The position numbers were made by a program, and so were the translations under genes. 64,000 bases of DNA from Endomychus coccineus (taxonomy: Eukaryota; Arthropoda; Insecta; Coleoptera; Endomychidae), in the NCBI GenBank assembly GCA_958510875.1, contig OY294069.1, positions 1,488,001 through 1,552,000 of the forward strand, written 5' to 3'. This document shows, piece by piece, positions 44,518 through 55,180 of the stretch (within the stretch, counting starts at the first letter, position 1; each line of letters begins with the position of its first letter). The notes under the pieces were generated by a model. The model saw only the letters and a program-made list of their open reading frames with translations. It was not told where the DNA came from and searched no databases.

Positions 44518-45022
44518 CCAACACATTTCGTGCTAGAATCATTCGATAGACTTAGGCAAAGTTTTGGTTGCCAATGTTGAACAATGACAACACAACGGGC
44601 ACCTGTTTTGCTCTCTCATGAATTGTTCAGTCTAACGAGCGAGAAGATGAAGTCACTGATCAACTATCTGTTAGAGATATAATTTCCAGTTAGGAACTAT
44701 TTGGAGAATCACAAACTGTTCCAACACCATCTAGGTACCGGAAAAGTAGTTGTCCCACTGAAAACGTTGTTCACAATGCCAAGCTTTGATGATACAGGTT
44801 TCACGATACGATAAGAATCAACGCGGAAACAGTTGGAAATACAACCACCAGGTGGCGGCCCCGAAACAATGCATAGTAAAATACATATTTCGTGTTAAAA
44901 TCATCCGATTTGTCTGGCTCTTCCCTCTAAAGAGCAAAACAGCTGTCCGAAACCGAAAGACGTGTTAAATCTGGTGAACCAAGACTTTGTATATCGAATG
45001 ATTTTAACACGAGATGTGTTTG
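44518..45022. repeat. About 505-bp element with 28-bp inverted ends
   Basis: aacacatttcgtgctagaatc, attcgata (44520-44548) is inverted at 44993-45022 as tatcgaatgattttaacacg, agatgtgttt. A third, direct copy (atacatatttcgtgttaaaatcatccg) lies at 44882-44910. There is no coding potential inside. It resembles a MITE, but no clear target duplication was found. Confidence 0.6.
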
Positions 45023-45954
45023 TACTCATTAATCATTAATCGCTAATTCAAATGGAGGGGAGGTTGTGCTCTCGATATACTCTCGAAATGAATCAAGTTA
45101 TACAATATAAAGATCAACCAAAACGATAGTTTTGTGAGCGACACCAAATGTGCCACGTCTTAAATCATGTTTCTCACGTGTATCTGAAACCGGGTATCCA
45201 ACCCTTCCCCATACGGATCATTTAAGGAGAGCACAAGAGAGCATCCGAGAAAGAAAACACAACGAAACGACGTGAACGCGGCGACGTTGTCAGATTTACA
45301 TCGAGGCGTGGTACTCGCGATGGGCGGAATTGCTGTGTGTGGTCCTGCTGGTTTTCACTCTAGCATGAGCGGAGCCATCAATCAGCGTCGCGGTAACAGT
45401 GGCGACACCGGCTGCAGACAGGCCACTTGATATCACTGCCAGTCTCCCTCCCCTGAGGCCCCTCTGGCCACCCACTGGACACTGTGTGGACACCCGGCCA
45501 TTGCTGATTATTATCCACGCGCTCGCTCATTCAACCTACCCACTACCTGAACTACATACACGGAACTGATAGCATAGAATAGCCGTTTATGCGACTCGTC
45601 GGTACCTTTCTAAATTACCCCATAATAGAGCTGTTTCTCTAAAACATGTCGCTGATTCTTGAATTCTATATACCGGATCATTTTCCAGCTAAATTACGTA
45701 TGTTCAATCGTATTGGAAATATTGGAATTCGATATCGTTTCCGCCTACTCATCGAAGATAATCATTGTTTCTGCAAAGAGCAGATTCTATGTAATTCTTC
45801 CACCAATTAAGTGATTATATTTAACATGGTGGTATTCAATAGGTATGAAAATGGGAGAGACAGAGTTATGTTGATGTTATCCATGGTGTGAAATTATTGG
45901 ATAGCATTCTTTCAGCAATGCAAACATAATTTGCTATCCCAGTTCGTTGCCTAA
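45023..45954. other. Non-coding stretch with a GC-rich patch at 45230-45540
   Basis: The patch has many CpG-like and GC-rich strings, unlike its AT-rich surroundings. A 65-codon minus frame (45493-45296, MSTQCPVGGQRGLRGGRLAV) has no known domain. It could be an upstream non-coding exon or promoter of the T-box gene 2.6 kb away, or a conserved regulatory block; this is an inference. Confidence 0.35.
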
Positions 45955-46859
45955 GGCCTGAGCAAAAGATCAACGTTAAGTTCAGGATGATCTTTAGTTA
46001 AATTCTCTGATTCAGTTGATCGCCCAAAAATCAAAGTTCAATGGAAGTTCAGTGATTTCGCATGCACAATAATTACCAATTATCACTTCAAGTGATTTGA
46101 TTTTGTTAGAATTTAAAAAAAAATGGAAATAGATATGCTTGAATTAACTGATGATGAAGAATTTGCGGAATTAGTAGAATTGGTAACCCCAAATCCCCAA
46201 ATATTTGCCGAAAGACAGAATCATTTTAACAAGTGGAACGATGAAGAGTTAGGAAACGATTTAGGTTATCAAAAGAAGAAGTATCGGAAACTATTGCAAG
46301 CGTTTCGAATAAGTAAGAATTCCTACTAGATAATCTTGTCTTTATACTTCTTCACCAGACCTATCAGAATTGTTTCTTCTCTCATACTAAAATTTAATGA
46401 TCTTGTGAACATCTTTGATATTACCCTTAACCAAAGCAATTCCTTAGAAAAATACAATTCAACCTAATACCATTAAAGCAATAAGACTTAAATAGGATCA
46501 GAAACACCTCGAATGTTACTGTGCATGCAACTTCTGTTAGCATTGTCATATACATAGGTATACTTTGATATTATAAGGCTTAATTAATTCTAGAAAATAA
46601 ATAAAATTGTAAAAATGCCACAATAAGTTTATTTTCGCAAGTTGTACGACAATTGAATTACTGTACAACTCGAAAATTAATTTGAAATTAGTTTCAGAAA
46701 ATGTTACAAGTGACAGATAAATGACACTTCACGGTTACCAACATCAATAAATTTGGGTTCAAATGAACTATTGTTAACCTCGACTGGTACAACGTCCAAT
46801 CGCCTGAACGGAGCTCATGGGTGAACCGGAGTTCAGTTGAACTTTGGTGCAAACCTGCC
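45955..46859 (+). mobile_element. PIF/Harbinger deletion derivative (905 bp)
   Basis: Ends ggcctgagcaaaagatcaac and, inverted from the right, ggcaggtttgcaccaaagttcaac. These are alike and of Harbinger style. Both are flanked by TAA (45952-45954 and 46860-46862), the 3-bp TWA duplication of this superfamily. A short remnant of the nuclease gene is inside. Most of the coding region is deleted, so any movement would need a helper. Confidence 0.8.
46123..46329 (+). pseudogene. HARBI1-like nuclease N-terminal remnant
   Basis: 68 codons: MEIDMLELTDDEEFAELVEL, then PQIFAERQNHFNKWNDEELG, YQKKKYRKLL, FRISKNSY. The stretch IF-ER-NHF-KWND-E followed by FR-SK matches the start of PIF/Harbinger nucleases (RIF-ERxNHFxxxxDxEFxxRFRLSK). 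The DDE catalytic part is absent, and the frame stops after FRISKNSY at the deletion point. Harbinger nucleases normally work with a Myb-like partner, which is not present here. Confidence 0.65.
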
Positions 46860-47530
46860 TAACTTGTAAAATTGATTGAAACGAGTTGCCAACTGAGAAA
46901 ACTGAAAAAAAAAACTTGTGACGATTCTGTTATTCCTGACAACGCCTTGGAGTGATTCTATACCAGAGGATAGTACACTAGAAGGTGTGTAACAGGGGGT
47001 GAAAAATGTTTCTATCCACGATAAGATGAATTGGATGTCCCTATTTATTTAGAAATACACATGCCTAACAACATTATCCATTGAGGGGACAGAATTACAC
47101 ATTCCTTAAATCATAAAAACTTAATTATTAATTAAGTAGGTAATAATTCACATTTAAATAATACTTAAGGTATGCAAGGGCAGCTCCAAAAATTCCAGCG
47201 GTCTGACTATGAAAGAAAAGGTATAGATTCACAATTACATTTCATTCTTCAATATCATTCCCTTGAAAAAATATTTCTTCGCTTTGTGTTCACAATGTGC
47301 CAAGCTGCAACCTTCACCTCTCCTTCATCTCTGAAATGGCGTCCCCAAAAGTTCTTTTATCCGGAGGATGATGTTCAAAACCAGTTTCGAATTTCGCCTT
47401 GCATAATTCCAGCAGTATGTACGGCTGCATTGTCGTTCAACAACTCTCGTCAGTTCTCCACGTACCTATTTTCTTGAGAACATTTGTCTTAATTTGAGGA
47501 GGAATTTAAATCAGTTTCCCAAAGTTTGGT
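46860..47530. other. Unassigned, possible LTR-element interior
   Basis: A 101-codon plus ORF (47172-47477) overlaps weak minus-strand text. It contains VFTMCQAATFTSPSSLKWRPQKFF and PEDDVQNQFRI, reminiscent of mariner fragments in the reverse sense, but I could not settle it. The sequence next to the primer-binding site at 47550 should be LTR-element interior on the minus strand; no gag or pol motif is seen. Confidence 0.3.
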
Positions 47531-47545
47531 ATATATATTATTAAC

Positions 47546-47637
47546 TTAACTCTAATGAGTTTAGATTGCCCCACGTTGGGCGCCAATTGTTAACTAAACT
47601 CTAATAAGTTTAGATTGCCCCACGTTGTGGTGACAAT
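47546..47637 (-). repeat. Duplicated LTR-end/primer-binding-site unit
   Basis: Two copies of a 48-bp unit. On minus each reads ttaacaattg, a primer site, cgtggggcaatc, then taaact-attagagtt. The outer copy has the standard tggcgcccaacgtggggc; the copy touching the LTR reads tgtcaccacaacgtggggc. The unit includes the last bases of the LTR plus the primer-binding site. Confidence 0.75.
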
Positions 47638-48908
47638 TGTTAAGAAACTCTCTACTGAGTTTATTTAATAATAATAAATTATATTTGTTATATGATATTC
47701 TTTTATTCCGGCTAGCTCTTTATTGATTTTAATTTTGAATTTATTCTCTGATCCTACAAATATTAGAACGAATGTTGGTAATGTTCCGTAGATTTTTATA
47801 TCTTCTTATTTTATTTGGTTATGCACTTTTAAAAACATATACTCTACTATTACACATTCACAGATAACACGTTGATTCTTCTTCTTATTCAGGAACTTGT
47901 TGATAATCTGTTGTTAATTGTTTTGTTCTTTTTTAAGATATAAAACTTTGTTTATAACAAACTGGAACTGCTATCGAAAATGATTACTCTCCGATGCCAC
48001 TTAAATAACTTTGGTTATGTTAACCTTACTAACGTTGAGATGAAGATTTATGAACACTATTTGCTTCGTAAGAATTACTAATTGACTTCGGTTATATAAG
48101 CTTTTCGAAGCTGCAGAGACTCTTTCAGTTCTCCGATGTAAATGCAAACTAACTAGCTTTCCTTTCATTTTTCCTTTTATAGGGCCCACAAAAGGAAGCT
48201 TGTTTAATCTGTTTTCAGCCAATCAGGTACTTCTTCTTAATATCTAGGAAGCTATTCCCATTGTTGAATCTGACAGTTCTTTAGTATTGTTGAACTTTGA
48301 AGCATCTAATTGTTGTATTGACCAATGAGAGTTGAGTATTTTTAAAATTTTGATATATTGAAGATTTCCAAATTAATTAAAGTTGTTGTTCATTCTGCTA
48401 TTTGAATTCATGTTACCAAAACTTTTTCCGATATTTTGATATATGATAACCTATGATTAGGTTCATATTAACTTGATAATTCTGATTATTATGTCTATTT
48501 TGACATTTGTCATTGCTTAAATCTAATACATAATTTAAAATATAGATAACATCTATATAACTTTGTAGAACTGAAATTTCTTAATACTTTCTTATATCTA
48601 TAACTTATTCTTAACTTATTTTACTAGTTTGCTATCTTCAGATAGTCTTCGAATCATTTTAATTATGATTTTCCTCTTTCGTTTCACTGTACGTTTATCC
48701 AATGTTTCTTCTTTACACTTCCTATAAACTATTTTACATTTTTGTTTCTGTTATTCTACAATGTTTAATATCTTATTCTGCTTATTATTTAACTTTAAAT
48801 AATGTTTTTAATGCCATATTATATATACTTTTTAAACTTTTCTATTTTTAATGTTTCGGTAATTCAAATTGTACCATTTTATTTTATATAGGAAATGAAA
48901 TCTTAACA
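47638..48908 (-). mobile_element. LTR of a Gypsy-like retrotransposon
   Basis: On minus it begins TGTTAAGATTTCATTTCC (48908) and ends TTTCTTAACA (47638), with TG...CA ends and a tataaaa box (48181-48175) followed by transcribed-region text. Next to the CA end is a primer-binding region. It is homologous along its length to 56209-57789 on the opposite strand, e.g. gttttatatctt, aagttcctg and ggataaacgtacagtg in both. It is followed at 48909 by gtac. No partner LTR of the same orientation is in the window. It sits directly against PLE coding text at 48930. Confidence 0.85.
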
Positions 48909-48929
48909 GTACAAGTAAAGATTTTGATT

Positions 48930-49850
48930 AACATGGTTTTTTGAACACTCTTAATAGCCTATTTGATTCACTGAGTTTCACTGTCGAAATAGATACAGAT
49001 AATCATCTTCCTTTCCTTGATATTAACATTATAAGAGCTGGTGATCACTTAAATTTCGACATATACAGAAAAACCAATCAAACAAATAGGTATACCTCGG
49101 CAGATTCAGCTACACCATTTAGAAATAAAATAGCTCCGTTTAATAGTCTATAGTTCAAAGATTATTGAACGTACCTTTGAGCTAGCAAAATTATAACAAC
49201 GAAGTTGAGGAACTTCAGCTAATTACAATGGTTACCACAAATCTTTGATCAATAATTCAGTTTCTGAACAAAAAAGGAAATTGGAACGCAGCCAAGTAAC
49301 CAAATTAGAGCCATTATCTTCAAATACCTCGGTAATTATTAAATTCCATAGTTTGTTTTCTAAATTTGCAATACAACCAGTTTAAGACCAAGCTAAAACA
49401 TCGTTTAGGCAACACCTTTGATAAAGTTTCCGATTTCGTAAAATCCGGGATTTACAAAATCAATTGTTAGTCGTGTTCAAAATGCTATGAGAGTCAAACA
49501 TTTTAACTCGTTATAAGGAACATTTAGCTCATATGAAGAAAAATAATGGTGAAAAGTAGCGGTAGCCGAACATATTCTGAATACAGGTCACACCATTTCT
49601 CAAGAAAGTTTATCACTTTTAAAAAACAGTTCAGACAAATATCTAGGTAGTTTAGAAGGTATGAAAATGTTTAAACGATAAAGCAATTTATTTATTTACG
49701 TTTTATCTCCAGCTGAGGATAACCCCTTGTTTACATATTTTCCCCAAATAGTATTCAAATAGGCACATTTCGATTCATAATTTAGTTTACTCTGATGATG
49801 GCTACTTGGCAGCCGAAAGGTCCTCATCAGTACTTTAATAATATTTTTAG
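48930..49850 (+). mobile_element. Penelope-like element, RT end and GIY-YIG nuclease, 3' end
   Basis: 48941-49153: LNSLFDSLSFTVEIDTDNHL, PFLDINIIRAGDHLNFDIYR, KTNQTNRYTSADSATPFRNK, the end of a PLE RT. 49435-49650 in broken frames gives FVKSGIYKINC, CSKCYES, LVIRNI and then KNNGEK, AEHILNTGHTISQESL, a decayed GIY-YIG endonuclease. PLE GIY-YIG nucleases nick the target for priming. After the coding end (about 49670) comes an ordered 3' end with ggcacatttcgattcat and the hammerhead-like motif at 49792. Stops and shifts are frequent. The upstream RT is cut off at the LTR junction. Confidence 0.85.
49792..49826 (+). ncRNA. Hammerhead-like motif at a Penelope 3' end
   Basis: CUGAUGA, U, GGCU, loop ACUUGGC, AGCC, GAAA: a perfect 4-bp helix II and both core boxes. 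After GAAA the text agg-tc-ctc allows at best a two-pair helix III (AG/CU, loop GUC) followed by C. An extra U stands between A9 and helix II, as in the other copies. Hammerhead motifs in PLE terminal repeats are known. The same terminal sequence occurs at 19665-19718 and 21607-21635. Confidence 0.5.
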
Positions 49851-50735
49851 TGTATAAGGGTGATTATTTCAATAGTGTCAAAGAGGAATGCCGTCGAAAT
49901 CCTATAGGATCGGGCCCTTCACGTTTTTTGTCAACTGACAGACCCTACACTTTCTTGGTAGTACCCTTCCTTTTCGATCACACTCTATAGAGTCACTATA
50001 GTGACTGATTTTTTTGTAAATAGTGTCATAGAATAACATTACTATAAAGCCTGAAATGCCTAGGTATAGGTATTAATGAAAATAATACAAGCTTGAAAAA
50101 TTAGTCTGTTCGAATTAGTAGGACGGTCTGTGACGCAAAATGTTCCTTAAAAATCAGTAGGATTTTTATCTACTCGAATATGGTGACGCTTCCACCAATT
50201 TGAATTTCACTGCATAGCTAACATGGGGAGCCTGTACAACAATTATTCGATTATTTGATGTACATACATCATAATAGTAATTTATTGTTTAGTTAAGTTT
50301 TTAAATTTACAATTCTCATAATTCGTAGTAACGTACTTAATTAATTATGTAGAAATATCACTACACTCTTCTTTTCATTGTTCGTTTTTACGATTTCGTA
50401 TTTGAATTTACTCTTAGCCCAATTAATTTATAATTAACAATTCTGACGTATTAACATTATAATTACAAGATTATTTTTGTACGCTGTGGTAGAACGGACG
50501 TATAAATATTAATCAGTTTTTATCTAGGTTCATTGTTGTTGTCAAATAAAGTTACATTGAGTTAATACATGTGTTAATCTAGGAGTATGTATAAGTAATA
50601 ATTCATATAAACGAGAATTTTTGATTACATCTTGTTTGTTATGAGGTGTAACCGGGAGCTGATGTTAAATGAATTGTGAAGGTATCAAAATTTTGATATA
50701 CGGCGATTTATTTAGGGTAACTTTAACCTGGGGAA
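49851..50735. other. Non-coding stretch
   Basis: No supported gene before the BEL/Pao gag text. Around 49885-50000 are short GC-richer strings (ccgtcgaaatcctataggatc, with a small palindrome). Nothing nameable. Confidence 0.4.
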
Positions 50736-50922
50736 TTTGGGTCTTCAAAGTCAGGATTGAACAAATCGAATCAATTCGAGACGAGTTCTTTAAATATCAG
50801 AACAATCTTATTTGTGCTCTTGCCTGCAGATGGAGCAGATACTCCAGAGGTCAACTATATATGTGAAGATAATGTTCGTACTCAATTCGAGAAAATGTAT
50901 TTTCAGATAAAAAAAATAAAAA
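50736..50922 (+). mobile_element. BEL/Pao gag remnant, 5' part
   Basis: Frames at 50669 and 50757 give RIEQIESIRDEFFKYQNNLI and GADTPEVNYICEDNVRTQFE, KMYFQIKK. This is the early gag of BEL/Pao LTR elements (coiled-coil start, then EFFxxQNxLI). One shift is present. It ends where the Helentron starts (50923), and gag text resumes at 52178. Confidence 0.55.
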
Positions 50923-52177
50923 CGTGTGGCACTCGGGGACTGCCGCGGTGAAGCTATTGCATAGCATTTTTTCTCAACTTATGCAATTATAATTATTTAT
51001 TTATTTTTAATTTATGCAGTATTTTTTTTCTTTGATATTAATTCAAGTTTTTTCTTTGATATTAATTCAAGTTACACGTTTTGAGCGTGGTGACCGATAA
51101 GAAAACAATTTTTTTTCTTTTATTGAATAAATGAGAAGTTAATATCGTTTAAAATATTTTTATTATCTTACAATACATGTAGGTTATTCAGGAATTTGTT
51201 ATCATTGAAACTATAGGTTTATGGTAACTGAAATAAGAGACATAAGTTTGAGACTTGATATCCTCTAAATATCTGGAAAATACCGCGTCAATGGTGGCCC
51301 CATATTTAGTTGTGGATTCTTGTGGATCATTATTCATTTTCAAATTCCGAAAGAAAAGTTGTCAACCGCTCTGATTTTTTATCAGCGAAGTTGATGTTGA
51401 AATCGCCAGCCAAGATAAGTGGAAATTTATTACCATTTGTACCAAGTATTTTCGACCCTTCTTCAGTGTACTCCAGTAAAGTGCGATGAATAAAATGCTC
51501 TGCCTCGTCCAATTTTGGATTCGGAGAAATGTAAATTGCTACCATGACTATGTGTAGGCCATTTCTAAGTTTGCATAAGCACGCGCACAAATATGTCCAA
51601 AAAATGAGCGCCTAACATTAACATCGCTAACGTGTGCAATATTTATTTCAATATTCGGAGTCATAATATTAGTTACATTATTATTATTTTGGTAAATAGC
51701 TACCCCACCTTTTGGAACAGTATCTCGTTTGAATTGAACAATACAATTGAAATTAGGTATTTCAATCGGATTATCATGCGCCATGCAAGATTCGGTAAGA
51801 AGTAACACATTTGTTTGTCTCGTAACTGAATCTTGTAAATCGTATTTGTGACTATTTAGACTTTGGCAATTGAAAGTCATTATTGAAATGCCATTTCTAT
51901 TACTAGGGAAATCTAAGACACTTTGAGCTGTCGTCTGAACACTATTTAAAGGCAGTCTTTCGAATTCTTGCAACAAAGATGCAGTCGATGCAGCTTGCCT
52001 TCGATTATTATAAAACTTGAATGTAGAATTATCGTTTTTTGTCGTGATATACAATTTTTTAGTATTAGTCGCCCGAGAGAGCACAACATAATCGAGTTCC
52101 TGTTATTTTTCGTTACGGAATTTCTTGATTCGGTCGCCGCGCTCAAAGCCCGCGATAAAAGCTATATGCAATAGCTT
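50923..52177 (-). mobile_element. Helentron (Helitron-like) deletion derivative, nested in gag
   Basis: On minus the 5' end (52177) reads aagctattgcatatagcttt, tatcgcgggctttgagcgcg and the 3' end (50923) reads ctatgcaatagcttcaccgc, ggcagtccccgagtgccacacg. Palindromic aagctat-gca-atagctt strings sit near both ends, as in Helentrons, and flanks are T-rich on this strand. Inside, the helicase jumps in at its last motif and is followed by an endonuclease. Rep and most of the helicase are deleted. Rolling-circle elements leave no target duplication, and none is seen. Confidence 0.75.
51330..52090 (-). pseudogene. PIF1-type helicase end fused to an endonuclease domain (Helentron)
   Basis: Starts LDYVVLSRATNTKKLYITTK, the last helicase motif of PIF1-like helicases (VALSR-x-LYI). 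It then runs through a Ser/Gln-rich linker into NGISIMTFNCQSLNSHKYDL, NVLLLTESCM, FNCIVQFKRDTVPKGGVAIY, an exonuclease-endonuclease-phosphatase fold. After a frame overlap at about 51548-51590 it continues MVAIYISPNPKLDEAEHFIH, then PLILAGDFNINFADKKSE. GDFN-NF is the conserved metal and phosphate site. Helentrons carry this helicase-endonuclease order. One frameshift and loss of the N-terminal Rep/helicase make it non-functional. Confidence 0.8.
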
Positions 52178-52625
52178 AAAACAATCGAATTTCGGTTGTT
52201 CAAACAAGATATCGACAAACAACAAGCCCATAGTCTAATTCATCATTACCGAAGTCACTTTGCCCAACATAGTACTGATGCCTCAATTCAGTGGTGACAT
52301 TACCGCATTCAACTCTTATATTGATATGTATGAAGCCCTGATTCATGAAAATTCTAGTTTGAGCGATATTGAAAAATTTAATTATCTACTAGGAACATTG
52401 AAAGGTGCATCGTTACCTCTTGTACCACCAATGACAATTAAGTTATAATTATAATATTGCATATGCATCTCTTATTAAAAGGTATATAAACTCTAGACTC
52501 ATAGCTGCTGCACATTGGGGAGCCATTGAAAGTACTCCAAAGTTAATTAATAATGATGCCACTGCTTTACTTCAAATGTTGGATATTTTTAATGATAATC
52601 ATAACCGCATGACTATCTACACTGT
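52178..52625 (+). mobile_element. BEL/Pao gag remnant, 3' part
   Basis: Frame 52260-52448: VLMPQFSGDITAFNSYIDMY, EALIHENSSLSDIEKFNYLL, GTLKGASLPLV. LPQFSGD-xxFxxFxxxFxxxIH-NxSLSDIEKFxYL is the hallmark of BEL/Pao gag (DUF1759-like). Past the stop, frame-shifted text gives NYNIAYASLIKRYINSRLIA, AAHWGAIESTPKLINNDATA and then LLQMLDIFNDNH. Together with 50736-50922 it forms one gag cut by the Helentron. No protease, RT or LTR is recognised nearby. Confidence 0.85.
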
Positions 52626-52679
52626 AGCTGTCTGCAACCAAGCACTTATAAGAGGAATGTGTTACAGCATCTGGTAATC

Positions 52680-53400
52680 CAATACAGTTCAATGCAAGTG
52701 TATTTTCTCCAGAAAGGTGTCGCTAACATAATGACACAAGCATTGGAGATCTGGCAAAGATTTTGAAATGGTGATCCGATAATCTAGTAAAGTTTAATGC
52801 AACCAAAACTCATGCTTGCTTATTCTCCAGGAAGGTGGATCCCACAATCCCTAATATGATGATGTCAGGTACAACTATTCCTATGAAGTCTTCAATATCC
52901 AAGCTCGGTCTCACCAGTAACAGCACCCTCTCATGGGAACATCATGTGCGCTACTTCAGACCTCAATAGCTTCTCATGATCTACGACGCACAGATTTGAC
53001 CTGTCCTGGAGTACAGTTTGTATTTCAGCTTCTAAAAAACCTCTGGTGCTCTTAGATCCTATAATCCAGAAGAAAACTATTCGTCTGGTTAGTGATTTCA
53101 TACTTCCCAATTCAATGACCTTTCTACAACACTTTTTGCGATAGAAATTTCCACGGTCGGTGCTCAACGGAAATCTCTTCTGCTATTGCACCACGAGCTA
53201 TTCCAGATAGGCAAATCATACTTCCCATTGTCAAGCTCAAGACATGCCGAACTTCCTTCTTATGAGACTCCAAACCTGCAATGCCTTTCCTCTCCCAACA
53301 TTCCACGGCTAGATCCTACGATTTTCGTCGAAGATTATATATAGGTTTTCCTTAATGGAAAGAAAAATTAAAGACATACATAGCATTTCTTCCCGTTAAC
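52680..53400 (+). mobile_element. Jockey-like LINE 3' part
   Basis: DNLVKFNATKTHACLFSRKV and MSGTTIPMKSSISKLGLTSN, STLSWEHHV (52770-52950) are the RT thumb text of Jockey-type elements. Downstream, frame-shifted pieces match the RT-distal part (IQKKTIRLV near 53065; CSTEISSAIAPRAIP near 53160; PFLSQHSTARSYDF near 53285). Multiple shifts. At about 52617-52645 ctgtagctgtctgcaaccaag matches the repeat near 23965. Confidence 0.75.
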
Positions 53401-54639
53401 GCTGATCTTTCTTTAGATTCAGAAGCTAACTAATAATCCCATATTACATTCACAATAATATAGTTTGGGCTGCCATCTATCATAGATATCTAAGCAAGAA
53501 GTACATGAATGGTTAAAGATAATTCAGGGATTGTTGCAATAAAAATATTGCAAACGTTAGGTTATTTGTAATTTGTATAACTTTGAAAGTGATATTCAGA
53601 AAATAATATTTCTAGCATGCCCCTGTGGACATAAATACATCTTATAGACATTATTGCTACATATTATATTGTTCGAAACAGTCTTATGCTCGGATTGCTT
53701 CACTATCGTACGTTTATTCCTATTTTTTACGATCTTTACGAAACCTTTCACCCAGTTTTCACATGTATCATATACTCACCAAGCAAATGAATCAAAATCG
53801 TGGGAAACATCGACTAACACGAGTCGTACATATCCTAAACAATTTTAAAGTTTTATGAGACATGTGATCCGATTTACAAATGAATCTTTCTGGTTTACCA
53901 TCAGTATTATTTCATTTATAAATTCACACCGAACGCCGAATGGTTTCATGAGATAGTTAAACTTTTGAAACACCTTACAAATAAAACAACTAATCTCAAT
54001 TGGGGTCAATTTAAAATTCAACACACTTATTGTCTATTGGAAATTATTCATGTCTAATTATCCATTCCCTATAGAATTAGCCATGAGTGGTGTTGAGTAG
54101 GTTCATATTTAAGCTTGTCAATTTGATTGTGTGATATGTGGATGGTAAGATGGAACCATTCATTTTCAGAAGAGATTGGAGTAGATCTTCTCTCTTTCTT
54201 ATAATTTGAACACATAGAACAAAACCTATAAGAACATCGTGTAAGCCAGTTGTGGAACAGGACCAAAGTTGGTGCCAAGATAGATCCCTGTGGAATACTA
54301 TAGATGAGAAATTCGAATGACCTATGAATATTTTAAGTATCGTTACAACAGAAGTTTTAAAATCATATGCTATTGTAAGCCGAAATTTACTATTCATTAT
54401 AAAAATGTTCTTAAGATAATCTAATGCTATATTTGCTAACGACGAGCATCTAAGTTATCTAGATTTAATTTAAGGATGTGATTTATATGAATTTAAAAGA
54501 AATTTTCTCTGCCTTAGGTGAAACTGATATCCAACATCTCATCAAGCCATTTGAGTCTGTATAGTAGAAAATTATTATCCTGAATGCTAAGATACTTGCT
54601 GTCACAACTGCAAAGTATGTAAGAGATAGTTTACAAGAA
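53401..54639. other. Non-coding stretch
   Basis: Overlapping small ORFs on both strands (53625+, 53654+, 54069-, 54077-) with no domain. The minus text near 54200 (SSIVFHRDLSWHQLWSCSTT) hints at a reversed LINE 'PQGSILAPTLVLFHN' motif (aagttggtgccaagatagatcc, 54267-54288), so a second tiny RT remnant may lie here on minus. Confidence 0.35.
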
Positions 54640-55180
54640 TGAGTAATTTTCATCATAACGAAAGGTCAACCAGCCATAGATGCGTAAGAATCTTAGGTGA
54701 TCACGTCTTCTTAGAGAGCCTATCTACAAGCAACCTGCCAAGGCTGCTATGGGTGCCAAGCCACCAGGGTACAAAAGATGTCGGAATGGCAGATCAACTG
54801 GCAAGATAACGGAGCCAACAAACTTATTTCAGACTGGTACCTATGGTAAGCATTGCCTAGGAGAACGTAGTGAAACACTTCGAACAAGCAACCGACAAGG
54901 ACATGACCGCAACTACTGGGCAGATACCAAAGGTCTTACACAATCAAAAGTAGTCATAGGGGGATCATGCAAGAGGCCAACACTGGTGGGAGGAAAGACT
55001 GTTCACAGAACACTGTCCACTGAAGGAACAATTACACAGAATAGGTGTAGAACATAGTACACTTATACAGACTGTGTCAAAGTTTCGCGCTGGATAACAG
55101 TAGATTGAACACTTTGATGACACTAAGGTGGCATTAATGATACTGGACCACAAGAGAACTTTTAGGCCGTTATGCTATTG
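54640..55180 (+). mobile_element. LINE RNase H domain remnant
   Basis: Frame-shifted plus text: WVPSHQGTKDVGMADQLARQ (54750-54810), the RNase H end with its catalytic Asp in a MADxLA context, then GQIPKVLHNQK and HCPLKEQLHRIGVEHSTL near 55010-55060. This order is the RNase H and tail of I/R1/Jockey-like elements. No open frame survives. It is a different subfamily from 43510-44490. Confidence 0.7.
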
